A stretch of DNA of 64,000 nt from Epiperipatus broadwayi (GCA_028023455.1 JAQFVV010012495.1:3552516-3616515); one strand, 5' to 3'; shown: positions 24,494-35,320, numbered from the stretch's first letter. A program made the numbers and translations. Notes: generated by a model not told the origin, from the sequence alone.

Positions 24494-26334
24494 ATGCCAC
24501 TTCCAACGCTAAATAAAAAACGAAAGATTGATGACGAGGGAAGAAAATTTCAAGAAAGGTGGGAACTGAATTATTTTTGTGTGGAAGTGAACAATAAGAT
24601 TACGTGCTTAATTTGCAAAGAAACTATTAGTGTTGCTAAAGAATACAATATTAAGCGACATTATAGCACTAATCACGAAAAACAATTTTCGTGTTTTGAA
24701 GCTAAAATAAGAGAAGAAAAATTAAAAACAATGAAGAATTCATTAAGTAGCCAGCAAGGAGTGCTTACAAAATTTATAAAAAGTAATGAATCAGTAACAA
24801 GAGCTAGTTATGAAATAAGCTATTTATTAGCAAAACATTCAAAAGCATTCACCGATGGTTCTTTAATCAAGGAATGTATAATAAAAGCTGCCGAATTTGT
24901 CTGTCCAGAAAAAGTACAAGCGTTTCGAGACATCTCATTATCAAGAAATACGGTGGCAGATAGAATTACTGAAATGGCAGATGACATCACTTCGCAATTA
25001 CAGAAAATATCTACCAAAATCCAGTTCTTTTCAATTGCTATTGATGAAAGTACGGATATAAGAGATGTTGCACAAGTTGCTGTTTTTTTTCGTGGTTGCG
25101 ATAATAACATGAGGATCACCGAAGAATTGTTGGAATTCATCCCTCTTCACGGAACAACAACTGGTGAAGATATTTTTGATGCCGTATGGAGCATTTTAGA
25201 AAAACTTAACTTGCCTGTTGACAAGCTTGTTTCTGTTACAACTGATGGTGCTAAATCGATGACAGGTGAAACTAAAGGTTTTGCGTCACGACTAGCAAGG
25301 AAATTACAAGACGAATATCCAGATAAACCGAAAATCAAAGCTTTTCATTGCCTCATTCACCAACAAGTTCTCTGTTTAAAATTATTAAAAATGGATCAAG
25401 TACTTAAAACAGTTACAAAGATAGTCAACTTTATTCGATCAAGAGCACTTAACCATCGCCAATTTACTTCGTTCCTTAAAGATTTAGAATCCGAATTCGA
25501 AGATCTTCCTTATTACACAGAAGTTCGTTGGTTGTCCTGCCACAATGTCTTAAAGAGCTTCTATCTGATTTTGGAGGAAATAATATTATTTTTTGAAATG
25601 AAAGATGAAAACAACGAAAATATATCAATTATAAAAGATCCATTGTGGGTACAAGACCTAGCATTTTTAATAGATATTACAGGCCATCTGAATAATCTTA
25701 ATATTACATTGCAAGGCAAAGATCAATTGATAACGAATATGTATGATGCAGTTGCAAGCTTTGTACAAAAACTGAATTTGTTTAAAAATCATTTGCAAAA
25801 GAACGTTTTGACGTATTTTCCTACATGTGAGCAGTTAAAAGCACAAAATCAAAGTTGCTCGTTTTCACATCACTCTGCAAAAATTGAAAAAATAAAAGAC
25901 GAATTCGATAAACGTTTTGATGATTTCAAGGAGTTCGAAGAAATTTTTCTCTTTTCACGGGACCATTTGCCTTTGAAGTCGAAAAAGCTCCGACTTCGAT
26001 ACAACTGGAATTAATTGATTTCCAGAATGATTCGATTTTAAAAACCAAATATCGAGAAGTAGGAACTCCGAAAATTTATTCCTATTTAGGTGAAAGATAC
26101 CCGGAAATTAAAAAATTTGCTGCACAAATTTTAAGCTTTTTTGGAAGTACATACTTATGTGAGAAATTATTTTCATGCATGAAATTAAATAAAACAGCTT
26201 ACAGATCAAGATTAACTGATAAACATCTATCTGCCATAATGAAAATTGCTTGTTCTCAGTCTTTGAATCCAGATATTGAAAAACTAGTAAGAGGAAAACG
26301 CTGGCAAGTTTCCAGTAAAAACAATAAATTGTAG
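24494..26334 (+). pseudogene. hAT transposase (BED finger, ZBED5/GTF2IRD2-like family), one frameshift
   Basis: An open frame runs 24494-26014 (506 codons) and continues in another frame from about 25963 to a TAG at 26332-26334, giving about 613 residues, normal for this family. Seen: a BED-type zinc finger (C38, C41, H56, H61) after the W-x-x-x-YFCVE motif; IAIDESTD (D184) and VTTDGAKSM (D251), the first catalytic Asp positions of hAT enzymes; the AFHCLIHQ CxxH motif (C286, H289); and RWLSCHNVL. The shifted frame supplies FGSTYLCEKLFSCMKLNKT and SRLTDKHLSAIMKIA, the C-terminal hAT dimerisation region. The break looks like a single missing base in a short C run near 25964. AATAAA signals lie at 26359 and 26371. 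The minus-strand open frames over this gene are shadows. Confidence 0.93.
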
Positions 26335-26568
26335 TTTTATAAATATGTAATCAGATAAAATAAATGTTTAAATAAAAGCAATACTATATCAATTGTATAT
26401 TATTGAAGTGAATTCACTAAACTACATAATATGCTTTAATTACCCTATCTATATTCCTGCATTTTCACTTTCAAAATACAATTTTAAGAAAATTTGTGTG
26501 ATGTGGCCCGCGAGAATCTTACCAGTAGCATAAAGTGGCCCATTGTTTGAATGAGTTTGACATGCCTG

Positions 26569-26576
26569 CTTTAAAT
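26569..26576. repeat. Right 8-bp target-site duplication of the hAT element
   Basis: CTTTAAAT is identical to 22456-22463. Confidence 0.92.
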
Positions 26577-27274
26577 GATCAAATTTTAATGTTAAAATTT
26601 GTCCATAATGTTGCCTTTTATATTTTGTTTTAATTTGGTTATTGTTAATTTTATAAATGAATATTATATGCAATTATTTAAATTAGAAATGCATGATATA
26701 GATCAATAGAATAAAATTTAATAATAAAACTAAAAAAAAAATGCATATTTAAATATATTATAATTGTTAAATAGCATGCTAAAAACAAATTCCATAAACT
26801 AATTAATATTTACAAATGATTATTGTTTGGAATAAACAACTTTGCTACATGGTTTTGTATTTTGAGATGTCTTGCATATATATATATATATATATGAGTG
26901 TATGCTTAATAATTAATAATACTAATTAGTTTATGATATGAGAAATATATTTAAAATAAAATACTAAAAGTTGACTATTCATTAGTATAACTAATTATAA
27001 AAAATATTTTTTTTGCAATATTGCTGTTAATAACTTATATTATTATTATTTCACTTAAATAATACGTAAATGTAAAAGCTGGGATATGTCTACATATTCC
27101 CTTATTATTAGTTTATTTCACTCATGTGAATGAAGCGGCAGGTACAGCTTGTTTATTATAAATAACAGAGTGGATTAATTGGTTATTAATATTTAATTTC
27201 CCTAAAATCATTAATAATAAATTAATAAAATAATTATTCATATCATTTCCAGTTTCAAACTTTAGGTTCCAAAA
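26577..27274. other. AT-rich intronic stretch
   Basis: It contains a short (AT)n tract at about 26876-26895. No gene-like sequence supported. Confidence 0.5.
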
Positions 27275-27282
27275 AAAAAATT
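27275..27282. repeat. Probable left target-site duplication of Merlin-3
   Basis: AAAAAATT precedes the left end and recurs at 29955-29962. The sequence is low complexity, so it is weaker support than the other duplications. Confidence 0.65.
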
Positions 27283-27383
27283 GTTTGTCATCTGATCCTT
27301 CATGTCAGCCGCGGGATGGCACTATTTCTAGCTAAATTTCTAGAAATATGCCATTTCCGCAGCCGCACCCAAGCCTTTAAGCA

Positions 27384-27522
27384 TTCTTTCTAAAATAAAA
27401 CCTAGAAAGATTGTTAACTTGGAGTTAAGTCTTCTTTCTATGCTAAAAGGTAGAGTATTAACTCGGAGTTAAGTCTTCTTCCTATGATAAAACCTAGAAA
27501 GAGTGTTAACTCGGCTTAGCAG
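27384..27522 (+). repeat. Three-copy tandem repeat, about 45-bp unit
   Basis: Units beginning TTCTTTCTA at 27384, 27432 and 27476 each contain AAACCTAGAAAGA-like sequence and end near GTTAACTYGGAGTTAAGTC. The last block is itself an imperfect palindrome (TTAACTC/GAGTTAA). Confidence 0.75.
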
Positions 27523-27839
27523 CTAACGGTGTGGCTTTTTCCGATGCTAAAAGCAGAGGAAAATGCCATGCCCTACATCGTAATGCTGTGTTACGTATTT
27601 TATGTAACAATATCGTACGAGGGTGTGTTAAATTGATCATGTCAAAAATATTTAAATTTTCATTTGGGCCTTTTTTTAAGACGCATTGATGTACTGTTAC
27701 CTTTTAACAATTTTAACAGTGTCATGATTGTTCCTCATAAAGCTGTAAGCCTCCTAAAATCTCTATCAGGGTGGGGTAGCGTAAATTATTTGATGATCAT
27801 GCTTTGAGTTATGTTTTAGCGAGAAATTTTCCGAGACCA

Positions 27840-28090
27840 AGAAGATGGCTAATTCCAACACAACAAACTTGAACAGATGGGAATTGCTAGACACAGAAGC
27901 CAGCACTGGAACATTTGTACAGCAGAAAAATATCCACTGCTGAAAGAAAAAATTATATTGTGTGGCAAATATATGCAGATTTGAGGTCCAAAAACATCTT
28001 TTGATTTTCATTTGTAAGTCTCATTGTTGCCGACAGAAAAGTTCACTTCATAAAGGACAGCTTGTTTGAGGGATTCCAAATGGCCTTCGT
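27840..28090 (+). pseudogene. Merlin transposase N-terminal remnant in Merlin-3
   Basis: Across shifting frames the plus strand reads ANSNTTNLNRWELLDTEAST, then ILCGKYMQI, then ADRKVHFIKDSLFEGFQM. The last part resembles the 'C(R)xKVS.RKGT.FEGS.M' block that follows the zinc ribbon in Merlin transposases, and an equivalent block is recognisable in Merlin-1. Several stops and frameshifts make it non-functional. The open frame on the minus strand (27766-28011) is a shadow. Confidence 0.5.
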
Positions 28091-29850
28091 CAAATGTAAA
28101 AAATAAAAGTAACTTAAATTTTTATTTAAACATACATCCTTTCTCCCAATAATTGTTGTTGTCAGCAATCAAATGTAAAATAAAAGTAACTAAATTTTTT
28201 ATTTAAACATACCCCTAAAAACCCCACTTCTCCCAATAATTGTTGTCAATGGCAATCAAATGGTCAAATAAAAGTAACGTCAATTATACTTTAATCATAT
28301 AGAAAAAAAAAACCCTCCTACTAATTGTTGTCGGCAATCAAATGTAAACCAATAAAAGTAAGACTGTAAATTATTATTTAAACATAACCCAAATTATTAT
28401 TTGAACATACACCAAAAAAGATCCGCTCTTGTCAATAAAAATTAAAGAAACAACTATTATTGCCCCATTGTCAAACCAAATATTATTTGGAACCCAAATA
28501 ATTTATAAACGAAAAAAAGAAAGTCAAATCAGTTGTCAATCAAATGGTAACCAATAAAAGTAACTTAAATTTTGATTTAAACATACACACAAACAAGAAA
28601 AACAAACCCTTTCTCCCAATAATTGTTGTCGGCAATCAAATGTAAAAAATAAAAGTAACATAAATTATTATTTAATCATACACAAAAACACCTCTCCCAC
28701 TAATTGTTGTCGGCAATCAAATGTAAAGCACTAAAAGTAAGGTAAATTATTTTTTAAACGTAACCCAAATTACTATTTGAACATACACCAAAAAAGACTC
28801 TCTTGTTAATAAAGATGAAAAAAACAACAACTATTATTGTCCCATTGTCAAAAATATTATTTGGGAAACCAAAACAATAATTTATAAATGAAAAAAAAGA
28901 AAGTCAAATCGGTTGTCAATCAAATGTAACCAATAAAAGTAACTTCAATTTTTATTTAAACATACACAAAAAACAACCCCTTTCTCCCAATAATTGTTGT
29001 CGGCAATCAAATATAAAATAAAAGTAATGTAAATCAGTATTTAATCATCACCCAAAGACATCCACCCCTCTCACTAATTATTGACAATCAAATGTACACC
29101 ACTAAAAGTAATGTAAACTATTCTTTAAATGGTTACTCTCCCAATAATTGTTGCTGGAAATCATACACACAAAAAAATACCCCTCCCAATAATTAATGTC
29201 AATCAAATATAAACCAATAAAAGTAAGACCGTAACTTATTATTTAAACATAACCCAAATTACTATTTGAACATACACCAAAAACACCCTCTTGTCAATAA
29301 AAATTAAAGAAACAACAACTATTATTGTCCCATTGTCAAAAATATTTATTTGTAGAACCAAAACCATAATTTATAAACAAACGGAAGTCAAATTGGTTGT
29401 CAATCAAATGTAAATCAATAAAAGTAACTTAAATTTTTATTTAAACATACACCCACACATGGAAAAAAAAGCACTTCTCCCAATAATTGTTGACGGCAAT
29501 CAAATGTAAAATAAAAGTAACATAAATTATTATTATTTAATCATACACAAAAACACCCCTCCCACTAACTGTTGTCGGGAATCAAATGTAAACCTATAAA
29601 AGTAACGTAAAATATTATTTAAAGATCCATCAAAAAAACCCGTTCTCTCTTGAATTTTGTCAATCCAATTTTAAAAAACAGTAATACTATTTAAAAAACC
29701 ACAAATTACTATTTGAACACACACCAGAAAAGGCACCCTCTTGTCAATAAAAATTAAAAAAACAACTATTATTATCCTATTGTCAAAAATATTATTTGGA
29801 AAAAATAATTCAGAAACGAAAGAAAGTAAACTTTGTAAACAAAAAAAAAA
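28090..29850 (+). repeat. Higher-order tandem repeat (satellite) inside Merlin-3
   Basis: A basic unit of about 85-95 bp contains CTCCCAATAATTGTTGTCGG, then CAATCAAATGTAAA, then ATAAAAGTAACTTAAATTTT and TATTTAAACATACAC. It recurs many times. A longer block (CATACACCAAAAA..CTTGTCAATAAAAATTAAA..CCCATTGTCAAA..AATTTATAAACGAAA) punctuates it at about 28410, 28785, 29272 and 29722, so the higher-order period is roughly 370-490 bp with indels. The plus strand is strikingly G-poor. Confidence 0.85.
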
Positions 29851-29954
29851 GTCAATATTAATAGAGAATCGCTAGCCCGGGAACATAATATTAATGTGTT
29901 TTTGGTTAGAAATAGCGCCATCCTGTGGCTGACACGAAGGATCAGATGAGAACC

Positions 29955-29962
29955 AAAAAATT
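29955..29962. repeat. Probable right target-site duplication of Merlin-3
   Basis: AAAAAATT matches 27275-27282. Confidence 0.65.
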
Positions 29963-30003
29963 ATATATTGACTTTGTAATATTTCTAAACAGAGTTATTT
30001 TTC

Positions 30004-30104
30004 TCATGTGACATAGCATCAGCCGGAAAGTGAATCCGCTAACCTGGGACAACCGCTTGTAAAGCAGCTGTCACTGACCTCTCAACCACCAATGCTTGAC
30101 ATAA
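30004..30104 (-). repeat. tRNA-derived SINE head, second copy
   Basis: On the minus strand box A-like TGGTTGAGAGGTCAG is followed by box B-like GGATTCACTTTCC and then GGCTGATGCTATG. The same layout and the same GCTGATGCTA tail occur at 3597-3695. It is a diverged head, and its anticodon arm has no convincing tRNA fold. The open frame 30039-30236 is only a read-through of it. Confidence 0.6.
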
Positions 30105-31365
30105 ACAGACAGTTTTACATTTCTGAAAGCAACTTTTTACAATAAATTTATTATAAATTCTACTTTGTTCAGCATTTAATTCTTTTAAAAATATATATGC
30201 ACAAATTACAATTTTACTTTTAAATTTAAATGTCACACATAGAGATAAAATGGCCTTTAATTAATTAGTGCATCACAAGGCAAAGGCCTTTCCAATAATC
30301 ACAATAGTAGAGTTATGGTGAATGCATCATTCAGGGGGCTGCCATTTGTGTAGATTTCCATTATTATTTTACTCTCTAGCTAAAAATATTCATTTACTAA
30401 CCAATAATGGTCAATTATCTAAGTTGATTTTGATCTGGCTGCATAAAGAAAATTCTAAGCCTAATTAGAGCTTTAAAAAAATCTCTCCTTTAATTTAGTG
30501 TAGACATGACTCCAGATCCTAAACATGACAAGAAGATAAGCTATCGCTACATCATAAGATTCTTCTAATTAAATAAACTTTAATTCAGTTTAATCCAACT
30601 ATATTATGTTTAAGAACTGTCTGTCTATTGTTAGCCTTATTGTAAAATCTACATGGGCATTTATTTTTTTAATTTGACTGTACTTATTAAAATTCACTTT
30701 AAATTTTATAGCATTAACTATTTACTTTGCATTGATAATAAATATTTTACATACCAAGCAGCCATCAATGAACATTTCTAAAAAAACAACTGACCAAAAA
30801 AAATCCACATTATGGAATACTAACCAAGAAGTGTGATGATTAGGAATTATTTTTGTATCTCTGTAATTACAAAAAAAAAAAATAGACAACACACCAACTG
30901 GGGACAAATGTTTTAATTTTAATGGTTACAAAAATAGTAAAAAAATCCATTATCTATTTTACAGACATTAATGTTAAAAAAACTAAATAAATGCTTACTG
31001 ACTGTTTAAATGCCATATCAAAAGCTTGACTATTAGTATCTGCATTACTTATTTATACAATTGTTTAATATTTTAACCACAAGTTTGGTTTTCATCAAAA
31101 AATACTGCTTCAAGATATTATTTGAAAATTAAAAGTTATTTCCATATCTGATAAAGCAAATAGTTCTTATAGATTAATAATCTTTTTTTATGGAATTCTT
31201 CTGTAAAAAAAATCTTTATTTTCTTCTTTAAAAAAAAAACTTTATTTTCATATTAAAACTTTACAAAAACTTCAAAGTAAAACTTTTGAATGGCTAATTA
31301 ATTATTTTAAAAAATAATATATTTGTATACATATACACACATATATAAACCTATTCACGTAACAA
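30105..31365. other. AT-rich intronic stretch
   Basis: No feature supported beyond poly(A)/poly(T) tracts. Confidence 0.5.
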
Positions 31366-31368
31366 ACA

Positions 31369-31477
31369 AATCTGAATATGTTGCTAAGACAATTTACAAG
31401 CATGATATTTACAAGTGTATTTAAATAATTCTTTGTGTATCTTGTTTGTAAATTGTCTTAATAATATTAACAGATTT
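31369..31477. ncRNA. Short hairpin, possible miRNA precursor or small MITE
   Basis: AAATCTGAATATGTTGCTAA followed by GACAATTTACAAG is mirrored by CTTGTTTGTAAATTGTCTTA followed by ATAATATTAACAGATTT, about 33-bp arms with a 40-nt loop and small bulges. The size and stem are compatible with a pre-miRNA, but nothing shows processing, and a short palindromic transposon remnant would look the same. Confidence 0.3.
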
Positions 31478-31529
31478 ATTTATTCCATAAAAGATAAATT
31501 TAGATTCTTAGCATAACATATATATATAT

Positions 31530-32560
31530 TGTAATGGGTTGGGTATGGTAGTGAATGTGGGGTGATGTCAAATCATCATCACCCCCAGGTCAATAAATAT
31601 AAGTATAAAATTTAAATATAAAATTTAAATAAATTATAAAAGTATCATATTTAAGTACTGATATTAAAGTAAGTAATATGAAGGTAAGTAAGTAATGTTT
31701 AAAATCAAAATATATATAAGAAATTTTATAATATTCAAGAGAACATGAGATCTCTGATATCACACTGTGAGATATCAGCCCAGTTAACTCCTTAGATCAA
31801 CTATAAGCTTAATTAACTAAATAAATTCACCAACATTATCAATAGGTGTAAGTAATACTCATCATCACAAATGATCAACAATAAAAATACATCAATACAG
31901 CAGTCAATCTGGTTACTGGATTTGAAATGGGTCTACCATAGAACAGGCTAACTATTGAGCCTTTCTTTGCCAGTGGGATATTTATATAACCATTAATTTG
32001 GATGCACAAACTTAAGTGCTAATCCATCAGAATACATAATCATAAAAACAATAATGCTGGGATATTAAGACAGGTTGATAATCATCAATACTCTGGCCAC
32101 TTAATACCATGAATGTACTGGCCATTATAAACTTAATATATAATAGACTAAACTAAATAAAATGTAGTGCCTAGGCTTTAAAGAATATAATCTCAGCACC
32201 AACCAGGATATATCAATCATACTGGATGTTCCTAAAGCACTAAATAGATTCCCATTCATATAATCGGACCATTATGCATAAATCTAGCTCAGAGAACATA
32301 AGCTCTATTACTGTATTATGACTAAGAGATGATGCAACCTATAATTTTCTAAAACTTTACAAGTAAGTTCATTGGAATAATTTTATCAAAGAAATACAAG
32401 TTTATTAATAACAATAAAAAGATGAAATTAAGGACTATAGAATATGGCTATACACATTTAAACCTTCTGATTTTGATTAACATAGAATAAAAACTGTCAC
32501 ATTTTGATTTACATGATTACTATACAAAATTCAATTTATTACATGGGTTTTACATATATG
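31530..32560. other. Less AT-rich block, possible old interspersed repeat
   Basis: This kilobase has more even base composition than its surroundings. It includes two small hairpins: GTGGGGTGATG/CATCATCACCCCC at about 31557-31588, and CTGATATC..GATATCAG at about 31754-31778. No open frame, tRNA box or matched termini were found, so I cannot classify it. Confidence 0.3.
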
Positions 32561-33480
32561 TTCTAATAGGTTTACTTAAAATGCATATATATATATATAT
32601 TCACATAGACACACATTTTAATTTCAAAATGATTACATTTCAATTGATATTTAATAAAATTAAACCAATGATTAAATTTTACATATGTTCTATTTGACAC
32701 TCATTGATATATATATATGTGCGTGTGTGTGTGATATAATATATTCTGAGTTTCTTTGACTTGTTATAAAATAAACATTTTTAGTTATGACTTTTAAATA
32801 TAAAATACTGCAATGGGTTTTCATAAAATATATTTATATAATTGACTAACATATATATAAAATTCATTTTTTATCTTATTGAATTTATCAAAATAATGAA
32901 ATTATTAAAAAATATCTTTCAAAATTAATTCCATTTGGAAAATATACATAAAATTCGCACATACGTGTGTGTAGCAAAAAAAAAAGTAATATGAATTAAA
33001 ATTATTAGTTTCTCTTTTGATAGTCAATCAAAGTATTATATTTTTCCTTCTTTGTTGAAAGTACATAAATTTCACTATTTTAATAATAAAGACTTTCCTT
33101 TCTTTTAAAGAATAAAACCAGTCTTGACAGGTTACTAACTTTTTGATTTCTACTTTTTAAAAAAAAAAAATAGGGGGTCAATTAATTAATTCTTTACTCT
33201 TAGATTTTTTATTCCAAGCAAAATTATACTGGTTTGATTATTAACTTGCCTTTTTTTTTTTTCATTTTAAATATATATTTTAAATGATTTAAAATTATTC
33301 TCTCTATATATGAATTACTATCAGGGGTTGCTTTTAATCACAACACTTTTAAATTAATCTAAAAAGATTTTTAAAATGTCTTTTAAATGAATTATTTTAA
33401 AACAACTCATTTTTGCATATGCATTTATTGATGCTTCTCTGCATATAAACACAGCAGCGTATGTATAACAATTTCTTCAT
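32561..33480. other. AT-rich intronic stretch with (TA)n and (TG)n tracts
   Basis: Short dinucleotide tracts lie at about 32585-32600 and 32706-32735. Nothing else supported. Confidence 0.5.
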
Positions 33481-33499
33481 AAAGCTGATAGACTTTGGG

Positions 33500-33880
33500 A
33501 AAACTGGTAGACTGGCTTGCCATCATCACAATAGGTATAATCCAGATAATTGTTAGCATCAGGAAAGACATAATAAGTTAAACATTGGCATTGAATCAGT
33601 GTCCATCTATCTATGATTTGAATTTACTTCAGGAAAGCCCATTGTCTTGTCCACATTTGTGCAGTCTAATTAATACAGTAAACTGGATCAGACTTCATGA
33701 ATCAAAACTCCAGCATAGTAAACCAGCAGCCCTTGGACTTCCCCTCCTTGCAGTCTTATATTTTTATTGTAGTTTTATTTATGATCTGCCAACCATCACT
33801 GCCAGTAATTCTACTGCTGCCACTCTGCTACAGTTACCAATAAACCACTAGCCCATTCTTTAAAAAACACTAAAGACCAA
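33500..33880 (+). other. GC-richer block with an 88-codon open frame, unassigned
   Basis: Frame 33585-33851 (TTG start) gives CPSIYDLNLLQESPLSCPHL and further Ser/Leu-rich sequence ending LLQLPINH. Composition is unlike the AT-rich surroundings, which argues for an inserted repeat. There is no ATG near the start, no splice-site pair I would defend and no known domain, so I do not call a gene. Confidence 0.25.
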
Positions 33881-34330
33881 ACTAAAGTAATCTTTTATCA
33901 CCTCCTTTTATAATAGAGGTGACAAATATATATTAAAAACTATTATTAGCTCTCTAATCCCTTTTGACAATAAGTTTTTACTTTAAAAAAAAAAAGATTT
34001 CTAATAGATAGAAATTTTGTTCAAGTAAGTAAGATTTCAAAATAGATAATATAAATTTTTACACTTATCAGATTAATATGCTTGTTTTTTTTTAAATTTC
34101 AAAATCAGAATAATAACAACACAATATTAATATTTAAACTTTTTTTTAAATGTTTTATTTATAATAAAATATTTTAAATTCATAATTATTTAATCTTTTA
34201 CTTATTCCATGAAAAAGTAGAAAAATATCTACAAAAATTTATGTCTGGGTTTATTTCTACTTTTCCTTTCAACTTTATATATATTTGTGCACACACACTA
34301 TGTTATTGTAAGCCATATAACAGAACTGTT

Positions 34331-34716
34331 ATAATATATAAAATAGAAATTCATATAATAGTACAATACTAGCCAAAAAACAAAATTTTACTAAAATTCT
34401 TCCACGACCATGGTTTCATCTATTAACAAATAAGACCTTTTCAAGTGAAATTCAATTAAACATACAATATATACATACAAAACAAAATAGACTTCCCATC
34501 ATTCACTTCAAAAACCAACTTTCTTTGATGTTAAAGGAAGTTGATTTTTGAAGTGAATGATGGGAAGGCTATTTTGTTTTCTATATATATGTTTAGTTGC
34601 ATTTTACTTGAAAAGATCTATTTATTAATAGATGAAACCATGGTTGTGGAAGAATTTTAGTAAAATTTTGTTTTTTGCTAGTATTGTAATGTTATATGAA
34701 TTTGTATTTTATTTAT
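34331..34716. mobile_element. Long foldback element (about 190-bp arms)
   Basis: The left arm (including TTTTACTAAAATTCTTCCAC, CCATGGTTTCATCT and CTTCCCATCATTCACTTCAA) is repeated in reverse complement on the right with few mismatches. The loop is about 13 nt around 34523-34535. It is a palindromic MITE-like element. I could not identify its target duplication. Transcribed as part of the intron, it would form a long, nearly perfect RNA duplex. Confidence 0.85.
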
Positions 34717-35050
34717 AATTACTAGTATAGCATTAGGCAGAATTTAATATGTATATATGAGTATGTGTATTATGTAATAAACAAAATAAACTCTAGGAAT
34801 AGTATACTTTACAAGGTTAAATTTTATTTTGTAAGCTTAGCATTGTATTCAAGACAAATTAAATGCAAACTGTACTGTAGCATTCTTAAAAATCATTTTA
34901 TAGATTTCTCTAAGTGTTGTGGCCCAGTTTGCACTTGATTTTAAATCATAAATATAGATACTTAATAGGGAAAGCTTGTTCTAGATTTGCTAAATAAAAT
35001 TTAATCTTATCTATAGTATTTTGCCGCAGTTTTATATATATATATATAGA

Positions 35051-35320
35051 TGTGATCAAACCTCAGAACATTCTCGTTCAAATATGTTATCTGGAATTAT
35101 TTGTAAGCAGACTCATAATGGGTCATTTTTAATAATCTTGTAATACAATTTTATTTTTCATTTATTAATACCCATTCATTAATTCTGATATTTCTCCTTT
35201 TATTAGACAGAATGAATCCACATTGACAAATGAAAAGTAAAATTGCATTTGCAAGTTTATTAAAAATGAATAATTCTTGGTAATGTATTTGAATGAGAAT
35301 GTTCTGAGATTGATTATATT
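35051..35320. mobile_element. Second foldback element (about 125-bp arms)
   Basis: Left-arm blocks CCTCAGAACATTCTCGTTCA, CATTTTTAATAATCTTG and TTTTCATTTATTAAT return in inverse order and complement on the right (GAATGAGAATGTTCTGAG, CAAGTTTATTAAAAATG, ACAAATGAAAAG). The centre is near 35190-35200. It is more diverged than the 34.3-kb foldback and has different sequence, so it represents another family. Confidence 0.75.

Larger units (their letters stand above)
22464..26568 (+). mobile_element. hAT-superfamily DNA transposon, complete ends, nearly intact transposase
   Basis: The left end CAGGCATGTCAAACT is the exact reverse complement of the right end (26554-26568). Inside the short TIRs are GGCCC-rich subterminal blocks (GGCGGCCCTCG; GTGGCCCGCGAG), as in many hAT-Charlie/hAT5-like elements. 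The 8-bp direct repeat CTTTAAAT flanks it, the length characteristic of hAT insertion. The element is 4105 bp, of which 1045 bp is the nested Merlin-2 plus its target duplication, so the original was about 3060 bp. It sits inside the large intron of the SH3 gene on the opposite strand. Confidence 0.95.
27283..29954 (+). mobile_element. Merlin-3: Merlin-like transposon carrying a large internal satellite
   Basis: The left end GTTTGTCATCTGATCCTTCA is matched by the reverse complement of the right end (GGTTCTCATCTGATCCTTCG). Similarity extends about 50 bp through a TGTCAGCC..GGATGGC core that is also present in the Merlin-1 TIRs. AAAAAATT flanks both ends. Inside, in order, are a small 45-bp tandem repeat, a Merlin transposase N-terminal remnant, and about 1.75 kb of higher-order tandem repeat. 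At 2672 bp, most of its length is satellite. No catalytic domain is visible. Confidence 0.8.

Noticed and set aside
24820-25338. Minus-strand open frames of 106 and 63 codons
   Set aside because: They are antisense shadows of the hAT transposase frame and contain no motif.
31530-32560. Solo LTR
   Set aside because: The composition change is real but I could not find TG...CA ends with a matching target duplication, nor a promoter/poly(A) pair in order.
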